This document shows positions 1 to 8,571 of a stretch of DNA of 64,000 nt, one piece after another. Position numbers and translations under genes: made by a program. How positions within the stretch are numbered: the first letter of the stretch is position 1; each line of letters begins with the position of its first letter. The stretch comes from a halophilic archaeon (GTDB taxonomy: Archaea > Halobacteriota > Halobacteria > Halobacteriales > Haladaptataceae). The DNA lies in the NCBI GenBank assembly GCA_003298465.1, contig QNGA01000004.1, positions 310,001 through 374,000 on the forward strand, in the 5' to 3' direction. Under the pieces are notes generated by a model, which was given only the letters and a program-made list of their open reading frames with translations, was not told the DNA's origin and ran no database searches.

Positions 1-885
1 CTACAGGCGCTCTGCAAGGAGTGGGGCGTCGCCGCCCGCGTCCTCGCGGAGGGGGACGTGACCGAGGAGGACGGTAAGGCGTTCTGCAACATCTTCGACG
101 TCGACCTCACGGTGCTGGAGGACGGCACTGAGAGCAGCGACTGCGACGCCGCCATCGCCATCGGCGGCGGCGGCGCGGTCCCCCGTCTCTCGAACAACCC
201 GCCGGTGGTCGCGGTCGTCCGGCACCGACCGACCGCGGAGGAGAACATCCTCACCGTCACGCGCACCGACGACGGGGCCACCTCGACGACGGTGACGGAA
301 CTGGTCCGGGAGGCCGGCCTGGTCCCCGACCAGCGCGTGGCGACCGCACTCCTGTACGGCATCCGCGCCGGAACCCGGGAGTTCCGTCGCGCGAACGGTC
401 GCAACGACTACGACGCCGCCGGCTTCCTCCACACGTACGCCGACCTCGGCCGCATCGAGGACCTGCGCTCGCCGGGCGTCAGCGGCGACACCTTCGACGT
501 GCTCGGCGACGCCATCGCCAACCGCGAGCGCCGCGCGAGTTTCGCCGTGACGAACGTCGGCCCGGTCCCGTCCGTCAGCGCGCTGGAGGAGGCGTCGGAC
601 TCGCTGCTTCGCCTGGAGGGCGTCTCGACCGCGGCCGTGTTCGGTCTCCACGAGGAGACCATCGTCGTCTCCTGTCGCGCAGAGGACGTCCGGACGAGCG
701 CGGTGGACATCCTGACGGCGGCGTTCGACGCCAGCGAGACGACCGGCGGGAACGCCGACGCCGCGACCGCCCGGGTCCCGCTGGGCATCTTCGCCCGTGT
801 CGAGGGCGAACACGAGGAGACGCTCGACTCGCTCATCGACGCCAGCACGCGGAAGGCGCTGTTCTCTGCGTTCGAGCAGTCCTGA
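1..885 (+). CDS. DHH phosphoesterase-like protein, degenerate active site (5' partial)
   Basis: The frame is open at the left edge, so the N-terminus lies outside the window; 294 residues are visible. The fold follows DHH/DHHA1 phosphoesterases (nanoRNase/RecJ-like). It can be matched by eye to the intact paralogue at 36499-37689: ATALLYGI against ATGLIYGI, SFAVTNVG against SFAVSNVG, LLRLEGV against LMQLEGI. The catalytic motifs are lost. VVRHRP (codons around nt 214-231) stands where the paralogue has VIDHHP, AIGGGG replaces LVDHN, and GGNADAAT replaces GGHARMGG. The family normally hydrolyses short oligonucleotides or phosphoesters with Mn ions. This copy is probably non-catalytic, perhaps a nucleotide sensor or partner subunit. 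The missing N-terminus could hold a TrkA-N or other domain. Confidence 0.8.
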   Translation, partial: LQALCKEWGVAARVLAEGDVTEEDGKAFCNIFDVDLTVLEDGTESSDCDAAIAIGGGGAVPRLSNNPPVVAVVRHRPTAEENILTVTRTDDGATSTTVTELVREAGLVPDQRVATALLYGIRAGTREFRRANGRNDYDAAGFLHTYADLGRIEDLRSPGVSGDTFDVLGDAIANRERRASFAVTNVGPVPSVSALEEASDSLLRLEGVSTAAVFGLHEETIVVSCRAEDVRTSAVDILTAAFDASETTGGNADAATARVPLGIFARVEGEHEETLDSLIDASTRKALFSAFEQS

Positions 886-970
886 CCGCTCTCCCGCGTC
901 CCGTCTGCCGGTTCGAGGGTTGGTAGCACGGAAAAGAAACTACTTGTGTCCGCCCGTGATAGGGCCGCGT

Positions 971-2317
971 ATGGGTTTGTTCGATAAGCTCCGTGGCGAC
1001 GACGAGCCGCGGGTTGCTTTCTTCGGCATCGACGGCGTGCCGTACAGCTTTCTGAAGGACAACGCCTCCGAGTTCGAGAACATCGCCGCACTCGCCAGGG
1101 AGGGCAGCGCCGGCCCCATCGACAGCATCGTGCCGCCCGAGTCGTCCGCGTGCTGGCCGGCACTCACCACCGGTGCGAATCCGGGCGAAACCGGCGTCTA
1201 CGGCTTCCAGGACCGCGAAACGGGGTCGTACGACACCTACGTTCCCATGGGTCGGGACGTGCAGGCGACCCGCATCTGGGACCGGGTCACCGACGCCGGC
1301 CGGAACTCGACGGTGATGAACGTCCCCGTCACGTTCCCGCCGCAGCGTAACGTCCAGCGCATGGTCTCCGGCTTCCTCTCGCCCGGCGTCGACAAGGCCG
1401 CCTACCCCGACGAACTCCGGGAGTACCTCGAATCCATCGACTACCGCATCGACGCGAACGCGAAACTCGGACACGACGACGACAAGTCCGAGTTCATCGA
1501 GAACGCCCACCGCACCCTCGACGCGCGGTTCGAGGCGTTCGAACACTACGTCGAACAGGACGACTGGGACCTCTTCTTCGGCGTCTTCATGACGACCGAC
1601 CGCGTCAACCACTTCCTGTTCAAGGACTACGAGGAGGACGGCGAGTACAAGGAGGAGTTCATCGACTTCTACCGCCAGGTCGACGAGTACCTCGGCCGCC
1701 TGCGCGAGATGCTGCCCGACGACGTGACGATGGTGGTCGCCAGCGACCACGGGTTCACCTCGCTCGACTACGAGGTCCACTTCAACCAGTGGCTCGCCGA
1801 CGAGGGCTGGCTCTCCTACGAGGACGACGACCACGAGGAACTCGGCGACATCGCCGACGACACCGAGGCGTACTCGCTCATCCCGGGTCGGTTCTACATC
1901 AACCTCGAGGGCCGCGAACCGCGCGGGAGCGTCCCCGAGGAACAGTACGAGGAGAAGCGCGCCGAGCTCAAGGCGAAACTCGAAGACCTCGAAGGCCCCG
2001 ACGGCCGGAAGGTCTGCGAGCGCGTCGTCGAGAAGGAGGAGGCGTTCCACGGCGACCACACCGACATCGCGCCGGACCTCGTCGCCATCCCGAGCCACGG
2101 CTTCGACATGAAGGCCGGCTTCAAGGGTCACGACGACGTGTTCTCCCAGGGTCCCCGGGACGGGATGCACAGCTTCGACAACGCCTCGCTGTTCGTCGAC
2201 GACCCCGACGTGACCGTCGACGACGACGTCGACCTGTTCGACATCGCGCCCACCATCCTCGACCTGATGGAGATGGACTACCCCGACCACGAGTTCGAGG
2301 GTCGGAGCCTGGTGTAA
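971..2317 (+). CDS. Alkaline phosphatase superfamily phosphodiesterase / nucleotide pyrophosphatase
   Basis: 448 residues. The start at ATG 971 (MGLFDKLRGDD) is preferred because the family's first metal-ligand strand, FFGIDGVP (Asp at about 21), follows at once. The region ESSACWPALTTG near residue 60 carries the expected nucleophile in a Pro-Ser-rich loop before Trp and Thr-Gly. VASDHGF near residue 255 supplies the Asp-His metal pair, and DGMHSF near 400 a further His ligand. There is no signal peptide or membrane segment, so the protein is cytoplasmic. The family cleaves phosphodiester or pyrophosphate bonds (nucleotide sugars, phosphonoacetate-like compounds); the substrate here cannot be told. 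The composition is very acidic. Confidence 0.88.
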   Translation: MGLFDKLRGDDEPRVAFFGIDGVPYSFLKDNASEFENIAALAREGSAGPIDSIVPPESSACWPALTTGANPGETGVYGFQDRETGSYDTYVPMGRDVQATRIWDRVTDAGRNSTVMNVPVTFPPQRNVQRMVSGFLSPGVDKAAYPDELREYLESIDYRIDANAKLGHDDDKSEFIENAHRTLDARFEAFEHYVEQDDWDLFFGVFMTTDRVNHFLFKDYEEDGEYKEEFIDFYRQVDEYLGRLREMLPDDVTMVVASDHGFTSLDYEVHFNQWLADEGWLSYEDDDHEELGDIADDTEAYSLIPGRFYINLEGREPRGSVPEEQYEEKRAELKAKLEDLEGPDGRKVCERVVEKEEAFHGDHTDIAPDLVAIPSHGFDMKAGFKGHDDVFSQGPRDGMHSFDNASLFVDDPDVTVDDDVDLFDIAPTILDLMEMDYPDHEFEGRSLV

Positions 2318-2504
2318 CGCCGATCGGTCTCCCCGACGCTCGCACGTTTTTCGCCGGACCGTCACCCCGCGAGCGACGCCGCCGCAGAGTTCGACGACCG
2401 CCGTCCGGCGCACCCCGCGTCGACGGCCGAGACCGGAGGGCGTCCGACCGCCCGATTCGCGGCGAGGTAGAAAGTTTATGCCGCCGCGCTGGCGAGGCCG
2501 GAAC

Positions 2505-2714
2505 ATGGTCCCCCTGTTCGGTCCGGTTCCCGGCGGCATGGAGCTGATAGTAATCCTGCTCGTGGCCGTCATGATGTTCGGCCTCCCGCTGACCGTGTTC
2601 GGCGGGTTCTATCTCGTCTACCGACGCTCGAAGACCGACGAGGCCGAGGAACTGGAGGCGCTCCGCGAGGAGGTCGCGGCGCTCCGCGACCAGCTGGACG
2701 AACGAGACGAGTAG
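2505..2714 (+). CDS. Small membrane protein with TatA-like N-terminus
   Basis: 69 residues from ATG 2505. An in-frame ATG at 2478 is rejected because it sits inside the TATA-like AAAGTTTATG (2471-2480), 27 bp before 2505, the usual spacing for a leaderless haloarchaeal mRNA. The opening MVPLFGPVPGGMELIVILL closely resembles haloarchaeal TatA N-termini as I remember them. The amphipathic helix expected after the membrane segment is missing: a single hydrophobic helix (about 12-36) is followed by YRRSK and a heptad-like EALREEVAALRDQL coiled coil. It is probably a conserved membrane protein derived from or mimicking TatA, not a functional TatA. It is a single gene, convergent with menD. Confidence 0.75.
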   Translation: MVPLFGPVPGGMELIVILLVAVMMFGLPLTVFGGFYLVYRRSKTDEAEELEALREEVAALRDQLDERDE

Positions 2715-2719
2715 CGACG

Positions 2720-4489
2720 TCAGGAGAGCCGTTCGACGGTTCGCTCCCGCAGTCGCTCCCGGGTTCGGTGGCTCGACTCGGCGTCGGTGACCGCCTCGAC
2801 GACCTGCGTACCGGGCGTCGACAGCGACGCCCGAACGCGCTCGCGCAGGGCCGACAGCGACTCGACCCGCGAGAAGTCGAGGTCGTAGAGCTCCCCCGTC
2901 GGTTCGAAGTCGAGACCGTGTGGAGTCCGGAACTGGTCGGTGAAGGGCGGGTCGAACTCCTCGATGGGGAGCATGTGGAAGATGCCGCCGCCGTCGTTGT
3001 TCACCTCGATTACGGTCGCGTCGACGCCGCAGCGGCCGAGCGCGAGCAGGCCGTTCATGTCGTGGTAGTACGCCAGGTCGCCGGTCACGACGACGAGGGG
3101 GTCGTCGGTCGCGCTGCCGGCACCGAGCGCGGTGCTGGTGATGCCGTCGATGCCGCTCGCGCCGCGGTTGCCGAGCGCCGTCACGTCCGCCGACCGCGGT
3201 CGGGCGAACCGGTCTAAGTCCCGGACCGGCATGCTGTTGGAGACGAACAGGGTCGCGGGGTCCGGGAGCAGGTCGGCGACCGCACCGACCACGGCCCCCT
3301 CGAAGTACGCCTCGCTCTCCGCGACGACCGCCCAGTGACTCGACTCCGCCCGCTCGAAGCGCTCGCGCCAGTCGTCGATTCCCCGGGAGTCGACGGCGGC
3401 CGCCACCCCTCGCGCGAACCGCGTCGGGTCGGCGACCACGAGGTCGCTCGCGGTGAACGTGGCCTCCCGCCACTCGCCCGCGGGGTCGACGAGGAACTGC
3501 CGGGCGTCGACGCGTTCGAGGTACCGGCGGAGGGGCTTGGAGGTCGGGGACGCGCCGAACCGGACCACGACCTCGGGGTCCGGCCACTCGTCGGTCACCT
3601 CGGGTGCGAGGTAGGCGTCGTACCCTCCGGCGACGGACCGCTCGTCGCCGTGGCCGAACCGGTGGCCCGACAGGGGGTCGGCGAGCACCGGAAACCCGGT
3701 CGCGTCCGCGAGGGCGGCGAGGGCATCCCGGGTCGGCGCGGCCGCGCCGTCGGCCGACGCGGCGTCCGCCGGTCCGGCGACGAGCAGGCCCCGGTCGGCC
3801 GCCGAGAGGGCCTCCGCGACCGGCGCCAGGTCGCGCTCGTCCAGTTCCGGCTCGCCGCGAGTCACCGCGACGAACGGTCCGTCGCGACCCTCGGCGGCGA
3901 GCGGGTCCCGCTCGGCGAGGTCGGCGGGAACGTCGCCGGGTACCTCGGTCGGTTCCAGGGGCTTCCGGAACGGGAAGTTCAGGTGGACCGGTCCGGCGGG
4001 CGTCCCGGTCGACTCCGCGACGGCGCGGGCCGCGGTCGTCCGGAGCGAGCGCAACTTCCGCGGCTCCGCTTCGGGTTCGGCGACGTCGGCGTACCAGCGC
4101 ACGGCGTCGCCGTACAGCTTCTCCTGGTCGACGGTCTGGTTCGCACCGCTGTCGCGCAGTTCCGGCGGGCGGTCGGCCGTGAACGCGAGCAGCGGCACCC
4201 GCGCCTGGTTCGCCTCGATGACCGCGGGATGGAAGTTCGCGGCGGCGGTGCCGGAGGTGCAGACGACCGGCGTCGGTCGCCCGGTGCGCTTGCCCCGGCC
4301 GAGCGCGAAGAAGGCCGCCGAGCGCTCGTCGAGGTGCGAGAAGACGGTCACGTCGTCGTGCTCGGCGAACGCGACGGTCAGCGGCGTCGAGCGACTGCCG
4401 GGCGCGAGACAGACCGCGTCGACGCCCGCGGCCACGAGTTCGTCCACGACCGTCTCCGCCCACAGCGCGTTCCTGTTCGGTGCCGTCAT
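2720..4489 (-). CDS. menD: 2-succinyl-5-enolpyruvyl-6-hydroxy-3-cyclohexene-1-carboxylate synthase MenD
   Basis: 589 residues, the normal MenD length. It is a ThDP enzyme that condenses 2-oxoglutarate with isochorismate in menaquinone synthesis. Seen: the PYR-domain start LAPGSRSTPL and HLDERSAAFFALGRGK, CTSGTAAANFHPAV, and in the C-terminal ThDP domain GDLAYYHDMNGLLAL and NNDGGGIFHMLP. The start (MTAPNRNALW) is ATG 4487-4489, overlapping the TGA of menF by the ATGA tetranucleotide, so the two are translationally coupled. The open frame continues upstream but only as the menF shadow. Cytoplasmic. MenB and other pathway genes are not in the window. Confidence 0.96.
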   Translation of the reverse strand: MTAPNRNALWAETVVDELVAAGVDAVCLAPGSRSTPLTVAFAEHDDVTVFSHLDERSAAFFALGRGKRTGRPTPVVCTSGTAAANFHPAVIEANQARVPLLAFTADRPPELRDSGANQTVDQEKLYGDAVRWYADVAEPEAEPRKLRSLRTTAARAVAESTGTPAGPVHLNFPFRKPLEPTEVPGDVPADLAERDPLAAEGRDGPFVAVTRGEPELDERDLAPVAEALSAADRGLLVAGPADAASADGAAAPTRDALAALADATGFPVLADPLSGHRFGHGDERSVAGGYDAYLAPEVTDEWPDPEVVVRFGASPTSKPLRRYLERVDARQFLVDPAGEWREATFTASDLVVADPTRFARGVAAAVDSRGIDDWRERFERAESSHWAVVAESEAYFEGAVVGAVADLLPDPATLFVSNSMPVRDLDRFARPRSADVTALGNRGASGIDGITSTALGAGSATDDPLVVVTGDLAYYHDMNGLLALGRCGVDATVIEVNNDGGGIFHMLPIEEFDPPFTDQFRTPHGLDFEPTGELYDLDFSRVESLSALRERVRASLSTPGTQVVEAVTDAESSHRTRERLRERTVERLS

Positions 4490-5811
4490 TCGAGTTCGTC
4501 GAGTATCGGCAGGTACTTCAACTGCACTTCCTCCCACTCGTCGTCCGGGTCGCTGTCGGCGACGATGCCGTTGCCGGCGAACAGGGTCGCCCGGTCGCCG
4601 GCCGCGACGCCGGCGCGGATGGCGACCGCGAACTCCCCGTCGCCGTCGGCGTCGAACCAGCCGACGGGCGATGCGTACCAGCCGCGGTCGAAGGCCTCCG
4701 TCTCGCGGATGGTCCGCATCGCCGCGTCCGGCGGCAGTCCGCCGACCGCGGGCGTGGGATGCAGCGCCTCGACCACGTCGAGGACGTGGCCATCCGCGCT
4801 GAGCGTCGCGGAGATGGGCGTCTGGAGGTGCTGGATGGTCGAGAGGCGACGGAGGCCGCGACTGCCGACGGTCACCGACTCGGCCAGCGGGGCGAGACGG
4901 TCGCGTATCGTCTCCGCGACGAGCGCGTGCTCCTCGCGAACCTTCTCGCTGTCCAGCAGTTCCGCGGCGAGTTCGTCGTCCTCTTCGGGCGTCTCCCCGC
5001 GACCGACCGTCCCCGCGAGCGCCTCGGTCTGGACGGTGCGCCCGGAGAGGGAGACGAGCCGTTCCGGGGGCGCGCCGAAGAATCCGCCCCCGTCGCTCGG
5101 TTCCAGCAGGAACCGGTAGCAGTCGGGGTAGGAGGCCCGGAGGCGTTCCAGCACGTCCGGCACCGACACCGGTTCGGAGAGGCTCACCTCGAGCGCCGTC
5201 GCGAGTACGACCTTCCGGAGTTCTCCGCGGTCGATGCGGTCGGTCGCCCGCCGGACCTGGGCGCACCACTCCTCGCGGGAGGTAGTGTGGCGGGTGGTCT
5301 CGACGCCGGGGGGCGACCCGGCGGGGCGCATCGTCGGCAGGTCGGCGAGGTCGGAACGCGTCTCGGCGAGCAGCGCGTCGGCCTCGTCAGCGTCCTCGAC
5401 CGCGACGGTGAGCCACGTGTCGCTGTCCGTCCGGGTCAACTGGACGCGCGGCAGGACGAACTCCGCTCCCGGAAACCCGTCCCAAGGGGATACGGGGTCG
5501 TGGTCGGCGTGGAACGCGAACCCGCCGAACAGCCGGGGGCGCGTCGCGGCGGGCGCGTCGTCGGGAGCGTCGAGCGCGTCGAAAAGCTCCGCGCCCTCGT
5601 CGCGGACCGCCTCGAATCGGTCGGGACCGTCCGCCGTCAGTCGCGCTGCCGCGCCGCAGGCGGCGATCTCGAGCCCGTCCGGCGCGACCCAGTGGACGCG
5701 CGGGGAGGTCCGCCCGGCGAGAAACGAGCGAAAGGAGACGTCCGGGATGCGGCGGGACCGTGCCACGATGCGAGCCCCCGCCGACACCTGGCCGTCGCGG
5801 TACGGTGGCAT
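4486..5811 (-). CDS. menF: Isochorismate synthase MenF
   Basis: 441 residues. It isomerises chorismate to isochorismate, the substrate of the downstream menD product. The chorismate-binding domain fills the C-terminal half: GELRKVVLA, LAGTVGRGETPEED, SEKVREEHALVAETIRDRL, HLQTPISATL, LHPTPAVGG, ASPVGWFDADGDGEFAVAIR and AGNGIVADSDP are all family signatures. The N-terminal roughly 150 residues form the usual less conserved half. ATG 5811 (MPPYRDGQ) is the first plausible start. First gene of a menF-menD pair. A salicylate- or siderophore-type synthase is less likely given menD next door. Confidence 0.95.
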   Translation of the reverse strand: MPPYRDGQVSAGARIVARSRRIPDVSFRSFLAGRTSPRVHWVAPDGLEIAACGAAARLTADGPDRFEAVRDEGAELFDALDAPDDAPAATRPRLFGGFAFHADHDPVSPWDGFPGAEFVLPRVQLTRTDSDTWLTVAVEDADEADALLAETRSDLADLPTMRPAGSPPGVETTRHTTSREEWCAQVRRATDRIDRGELRKVVLATALEVSLSEPVSVPDVLERLRASYPDCYRFLLEPSDGGGFFGAPPERLVSLSGRTVQTEALAGTVGRGETPEEDDELAAELLDSEKVREEHALVAETIRDRLAPLAESVTVGSRGLRRLSTIQHLQTPISATLSADGHVLDVVEALHPTPAVGGLPPDAAMRTIRETEAFDRGWYASPVGWFDADGDGEFAVAIRAGVAAGDRATLFAGNGIVADSDPDDEWEEVQLKYLPILDELE

Positions 5812-5843
5812 TGCACTGCAATCAGGAACGCGATGCCTTCAGC

Positions 5844-6440
5844 CTAACTATATCTCTCCTCGTTCCACGGATTCGCGGTGTTGGAGTAGCCGCGCTTCTC
5901 CCAGTAGCCGCGCTCCGGTTCGGTGAGGAACTCGACGCCGTCGACCCACTTCGCGCCCTTGTACGCGTACCGGTGGGGCGTGACGACCCGGAGCGGACCG
6001 CCGTGTTTCCGCGGTAGCTGCTCGCCGTCGAACTCCCAGGTGAACAGGACCTCCTCGCGCATGCACTCTTCGAGGGGCAGGTTGGTCGTGTAGCCGTCGA
6101 GCGCGGAGAACATGACGTGGACGGCGTCGTCGCGCACGCCCGCGCGCTCGGCGATGGTCGGAAACGGCACGCCGGTGAACTCGCAGTCGAACTTGCTCCA
6201 TCCCGTCACGCAGTGGAAGTCCTGGCGCTGGGTCTCGGCCGGGAGGTCGGTGAACTCGTCCCACGAGAACGAGAGTTCGTCCTCGACCGCCCCGGTGACC
6301 GTGAACTCCCAGGTGTCGGGGTCCCAGTCCGGGGTCCCGCTCTTCGAGAGGACCGGGAACTTGCTCGTCTCGCGCTGACCCGGCGGTAGCCGCTCGCCGT
6401 CGAACTCCCGGTGAAGGTCGGTCACGTCCCGCTTGCTCAT
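5844..6440 (-). CDS. Sulfite oxidase-family molybdopterin protein (single Moco domain)
   Basis: 198 residues. It matches the SUOX/YedY-like oxidoreductase molybdopterin domain: TWEFTVTGAVEDE near the start, DFHCVTGWSKFD with the Cys expected to bind Mo, LDGYTTNLPLEE, and the C-terminal GPLRVVTPHRYAYKGAKW and GYWEKRGYS. No Tat signal precedes it when translation starts at ATG 6440 (MSKRDVTDLH), so it should be cytoplasmic, unlike YedY. A start 40 codons upstream is possible, but TTAAAC about 30 bp before 6440 fits a leaderless promoter. It lacks the dimerisation domain of full sulfite oxidases. The substrate is unknown. Confidence 0.88.
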   Translation of the reverse strand: MSKRDVTDLHREFDGERLPPGQRETSKFPVLSKSGTPDWDPDTWEFTVTGAVEDELSFSWDEFTDLPAETQRQDFHCVTGWSKFDCEFTGVPFPTIAERAGVRDDAVHVMFSALDGYTTNLPLEECMREEVLFTWEFDGEQLPRKHGGPLRVVTPHRYAYKGAKWVDGVEFLTEPERGYWEKRGYSNTANPWNEERYS

Positions 6441-6625
6441 GTTCGGGTGATGGGACGGCGTGCAGGTAGGTTTAACGACACCGGTCGAGGAGGACCGAAG
6501 GGTCGCTCGGAACCGTTCGAAACGACCGATTATCGACGAGTAATCGCGACATCGAAGCATATCCCGGACCTTCCGCCGAGTAGCGACTGAATAACAAAGG
6601 ATGGCCTCGCGCTATCGGTTGACGC

Positions 6626-6913
6626 ATGTCCGAGGCAGAACAACGACCCAAAATGGCGGAGAGAGGAACGATGGAAGCGGCCGAAGAGTCGACGCGCGAC
6701 GCGGCGATAATCGCGTCGGCGGTGTCGGTGCTGCTCGCGTGGCATCAGTTTTTCGTCCGCGGGAACCGCGAGCAGGGACTGTTCATCGGTCTCTGGCCGC
6801 CGACCATCCTCGCGTTCGCGAGTTACTTCAACCAGAAGCGAATGCAACAGCGACTGGAGTCGCTGGCGCCGGGCAGCATCATCAAATCGATCGACCAGAT
6901 GCTCAACCGGTGA
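6626..6913 (+). CDS. Conserved hypothetical small protein with hydrophobic segments
   Basis: 95 residues. I do not recognise a characterised family. The first 25 residues are charged (MSEAEQRPKMAERG); then AAIIASAVSVLLAWHQFFV (about 26-44) and a second hydrophobic stretch around GLWPPTILAFASYF (about 54-67) suggest a two-helix hairpin anchored in the membrane, with an amphipathic tail ending SIIKSIDQMLNR. A TATA-like TGAATAAC near 6590 lies about 33 bp before ATG 6626. Divergent from the sulfite-oxidase-like gene. Confidence 0.7.
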   Translation: MSEAEQRPKMAERGTMEAAEESTRDAAIIASAVSVLLAWHQFFVRGNREQGLFIGLWPPTILAFASYFNQKRMQQRLESLAPGSIIKSIDQMLNR

Positions 6914-7094
6914 GGACCGGACGAGAAACGCTTTCTTTATCCAGTCGGTGAACTGCGAGCGTTTTTGCGAACAGGGGGAGAAACAGCTGCATCTCGAAAA
7001 CAATTCTTTTCGTTTAGAGCATCATCTTTCAGATACCGCCACTATATACCCGTCAGACTTATAAACACCCCTCCCGAAGCCCACAACTGTTCCA

Positions 7095-7313
7095 ATGCCG
7101 AAGGTAGAGATAACCGTCCCGGAGCACCTCGAAATGCAGATCGCCCAGATGGTCGAACAGGGCGAGTTCGTCAACCGCGAGGAGGCCATTGAAGACCTGT
7201 TGTCGACGGGCCTCAAGGCGTACAAGACGAGTGGTCCGATGGACGACGAGGACAGAGACGCCGGAATAGAGGACGAAGGAATGATGGGTCACGAAGACGA
7301 GTACGTATTCTAA
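7095..7313 (+). CDS. Ribbon-helix-helix (CopG-like) DNA-binding protein
   Basis: 72 residues. The N-terminal 45 follow the RHH pattern: a short beta strand PKVEITVP, helix EHLEMQIAQMVEQG, turn EFVNREEA, then helix IEDLLSTGLKAY. The tail is acidic and flexible and probably not DNA-binding. The family dimerises and contacts DNA through the strand. A TATA-like GACTTATAAAC (about 7056-7066) lies upstream. Single gene; the target is unknown and could include its own promoter. Confidence 0.85.
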   Translation: MPKVEITVPEHLEMQIAQMVEQGEFVNREEAIEDLLSTGLKAYKTSGPMDDEDRDAGIEDEGMMGHEDEYVF

Positions 7314-7384
7314 CGCTGCCTTTCTGTCAGCCGGTGTGACTTTTCTGGGAAACGCTTAAACGGCCTAACTCCCAATCCGCGGTT

Positions 7385-7663
7385 ATGCACAAAGACGAAC
7401 TTCTCGAGCTTCACGAGCAGATGGTCACCATCATGGAGTACTTCCGCGACTCGGAGGACGTCCCGGCGGGCACGTTCGAAGCGTACGACCAGCTGGACGT
7501 CGACCCGTCCCACGTCCACAAATCCAAGAGCGAACACAAACACGCCGTGTTCGTGCTCGGCAACGCCCTGGCGACCGTGATGAGCGAAGACGAGTTCAGC
7601 GAGGCGGGCCGCATCGGCAAGCGGATGAAGGAACTCGCCGACGACGCCGAACAGAAGATCTGA
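7385..7663 (+). CDS. UPF0058 family protein
   Basis: 92 residues, the usual length of this archaeal family of unknown function. Typical features are the start MHKDELLELHEQM, the all-helical prediction, and the His-rich stretch DPSHVHKSKSEHKHAVFVLG around residues 39-58, which could bind a metal. GCTTAAAC (7352-7359) lies about 28 bp before ATG 7385, fitting a leaderless transcript. Cytoplasmic. Confidence 0.9.
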   Translation: MHKDELLELHEQMVTIMEYFRDSEDVPAGTFEAYDQLDVDPSHVHKSKSEHKHAVFVLGNALATVMSEDEFSEAGRIGKRMKELADDAEQKI

Positions 7664-7709
7664 TTTTCGGACCGTCGCTCTTTTGTCCGCACCGCGCGGA
7701 ACGGCCGGC

Positions 7710-8468
7710 ATGGACACGCTCGGCGACCTGGTGGCGCGCGAGCGCCGGAGCGACGACCCGGCGCTCCTCGTGCCGGGCGACTCCGCGCGAGAGTTCGACT
7801 ACCACCGATTCTGCACTACCGCGTGGAAGACGGGAAACTACCTCCGGCGGCTCGGCGTCCGCGCGAGCGAGGAGCGTCCGAGCGACGACGCCGCGGACCC
7901 GTCGGGGGCGACCGTCGCCATCGTCCCGGCCCGCGCGCCCGAGGCGGTGCTCGCGCTCCTCGGCACGGCCCTGCTGGGCGCGCGAGTCCGGTTCGCCCCG
8001 CCCCGCGACGTCCCGGCGCGGGTACTGGTCGCGCCCGGCGACCGGATCGGCGAGTACGACCTCCCGCCGGGCGGCCAGCGAATCGCGTTCCGCGAGGAGG
8101 CCGACGACCCCGCGGTCTCCTGGTTCGGCGAGAGCGTCTGGAGCGAGAACCCCGCGTTCCCGCCGACGCCCGTCTCGCCGGGCGCGCCCGCACTGACCGA
8201 CGGGGACCGGGACCACTCGCACGCCGCGTTGCTCGCCGCCGCGGAGACGGTCGCCGAGGAGTGGAACCTCGAACCGGGCGACGCCGTGGCGGTTCGCGCG
8301 TCGCTCGCCGACCCCCGGGCCGTCGTCGCCGGCGTGCTCGCGCCGCTGCTCGCCGGTGCCGCGATTCTGCTGCCCGACGGCCGGAGCACCGGGGCGTTCG
8401 CGGTCGTCGCGGACGGCGACGACGCTCCGGAGGACGACGCGCTGTCGCCGACCGAGGTGGCGCTCTGA
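7710..8468 (+). CDS. Truncated AMP-ligase (acetyl-CoA synthetase)-like protein
   Basis: 252 residues, against 550-650 for a working acyl-CoA synthetase. The opening MDTLGDLVARERR, FDYHRFCTTAWKTGNYLRRLG and VAIVPARAPEAVLALLGTALLGARV resembles the N-terminal part of ANL enzymes. The adenylate-forming P-loop (YSSGTTGKPKG in the gene at 10568) and the catalytic C-terminal Lys motif are absent. The end ALSPTEVAL is a clean stop, with no leftover coding similarity in the 100 bp beyond. It is probably an established small protein with a non-catalytic role, not a recent truncation. ATG 7710 is preferred to TTG 7683. Confidence 0.7.
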   Translation: MDTLGDLVARERRSDDPALLVPGDSAREFDYHRFCTTAWKTGNYLRRLGVRASEERPSDDAADPSGATVAIVPARAPEAVLALLGTALLGARVRFAPPRDVPARVLVAPGDRIGEYDLPPGGQRIAFREEADDPAVSWFGESVWSENPAFPPTPVSPGAPALTDGDRDHSHAALLAAAETVAEEWNLEPGDAVAVRASLADPRAVVAGVLAPLLAGAAILLPDGRSTGAFAVVADGDDAPEDDALSPTEVAL

Positions 8469-8571
8469 GGCCCCGGGCCGCGGCCGCTTTCCGCCGGCGC
8501 GAGCGGTCCGCGCGCGGCGTCCCCCGTTGGCCCGTTACCTATTAGCACACGTTCGACGAACCGTCGATGGG

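Noticed and set aside
2121..4463. A long antisense-like open frame (780 codons) across the phosphodiesterase end and menD
   Set aside because: It is a GC-driven shadow: Arg/Gly/Pro-rich with no family motif, while menD in the other frame has full ThDP motifs.
6601..6951. An ORF of 116 codons overlapping the 95-residue gene at 6626
   Set aside because: Its composition is Arg-rich and lacks hydrophobic pattern; the other frame has clear membrane segments and a promoter.
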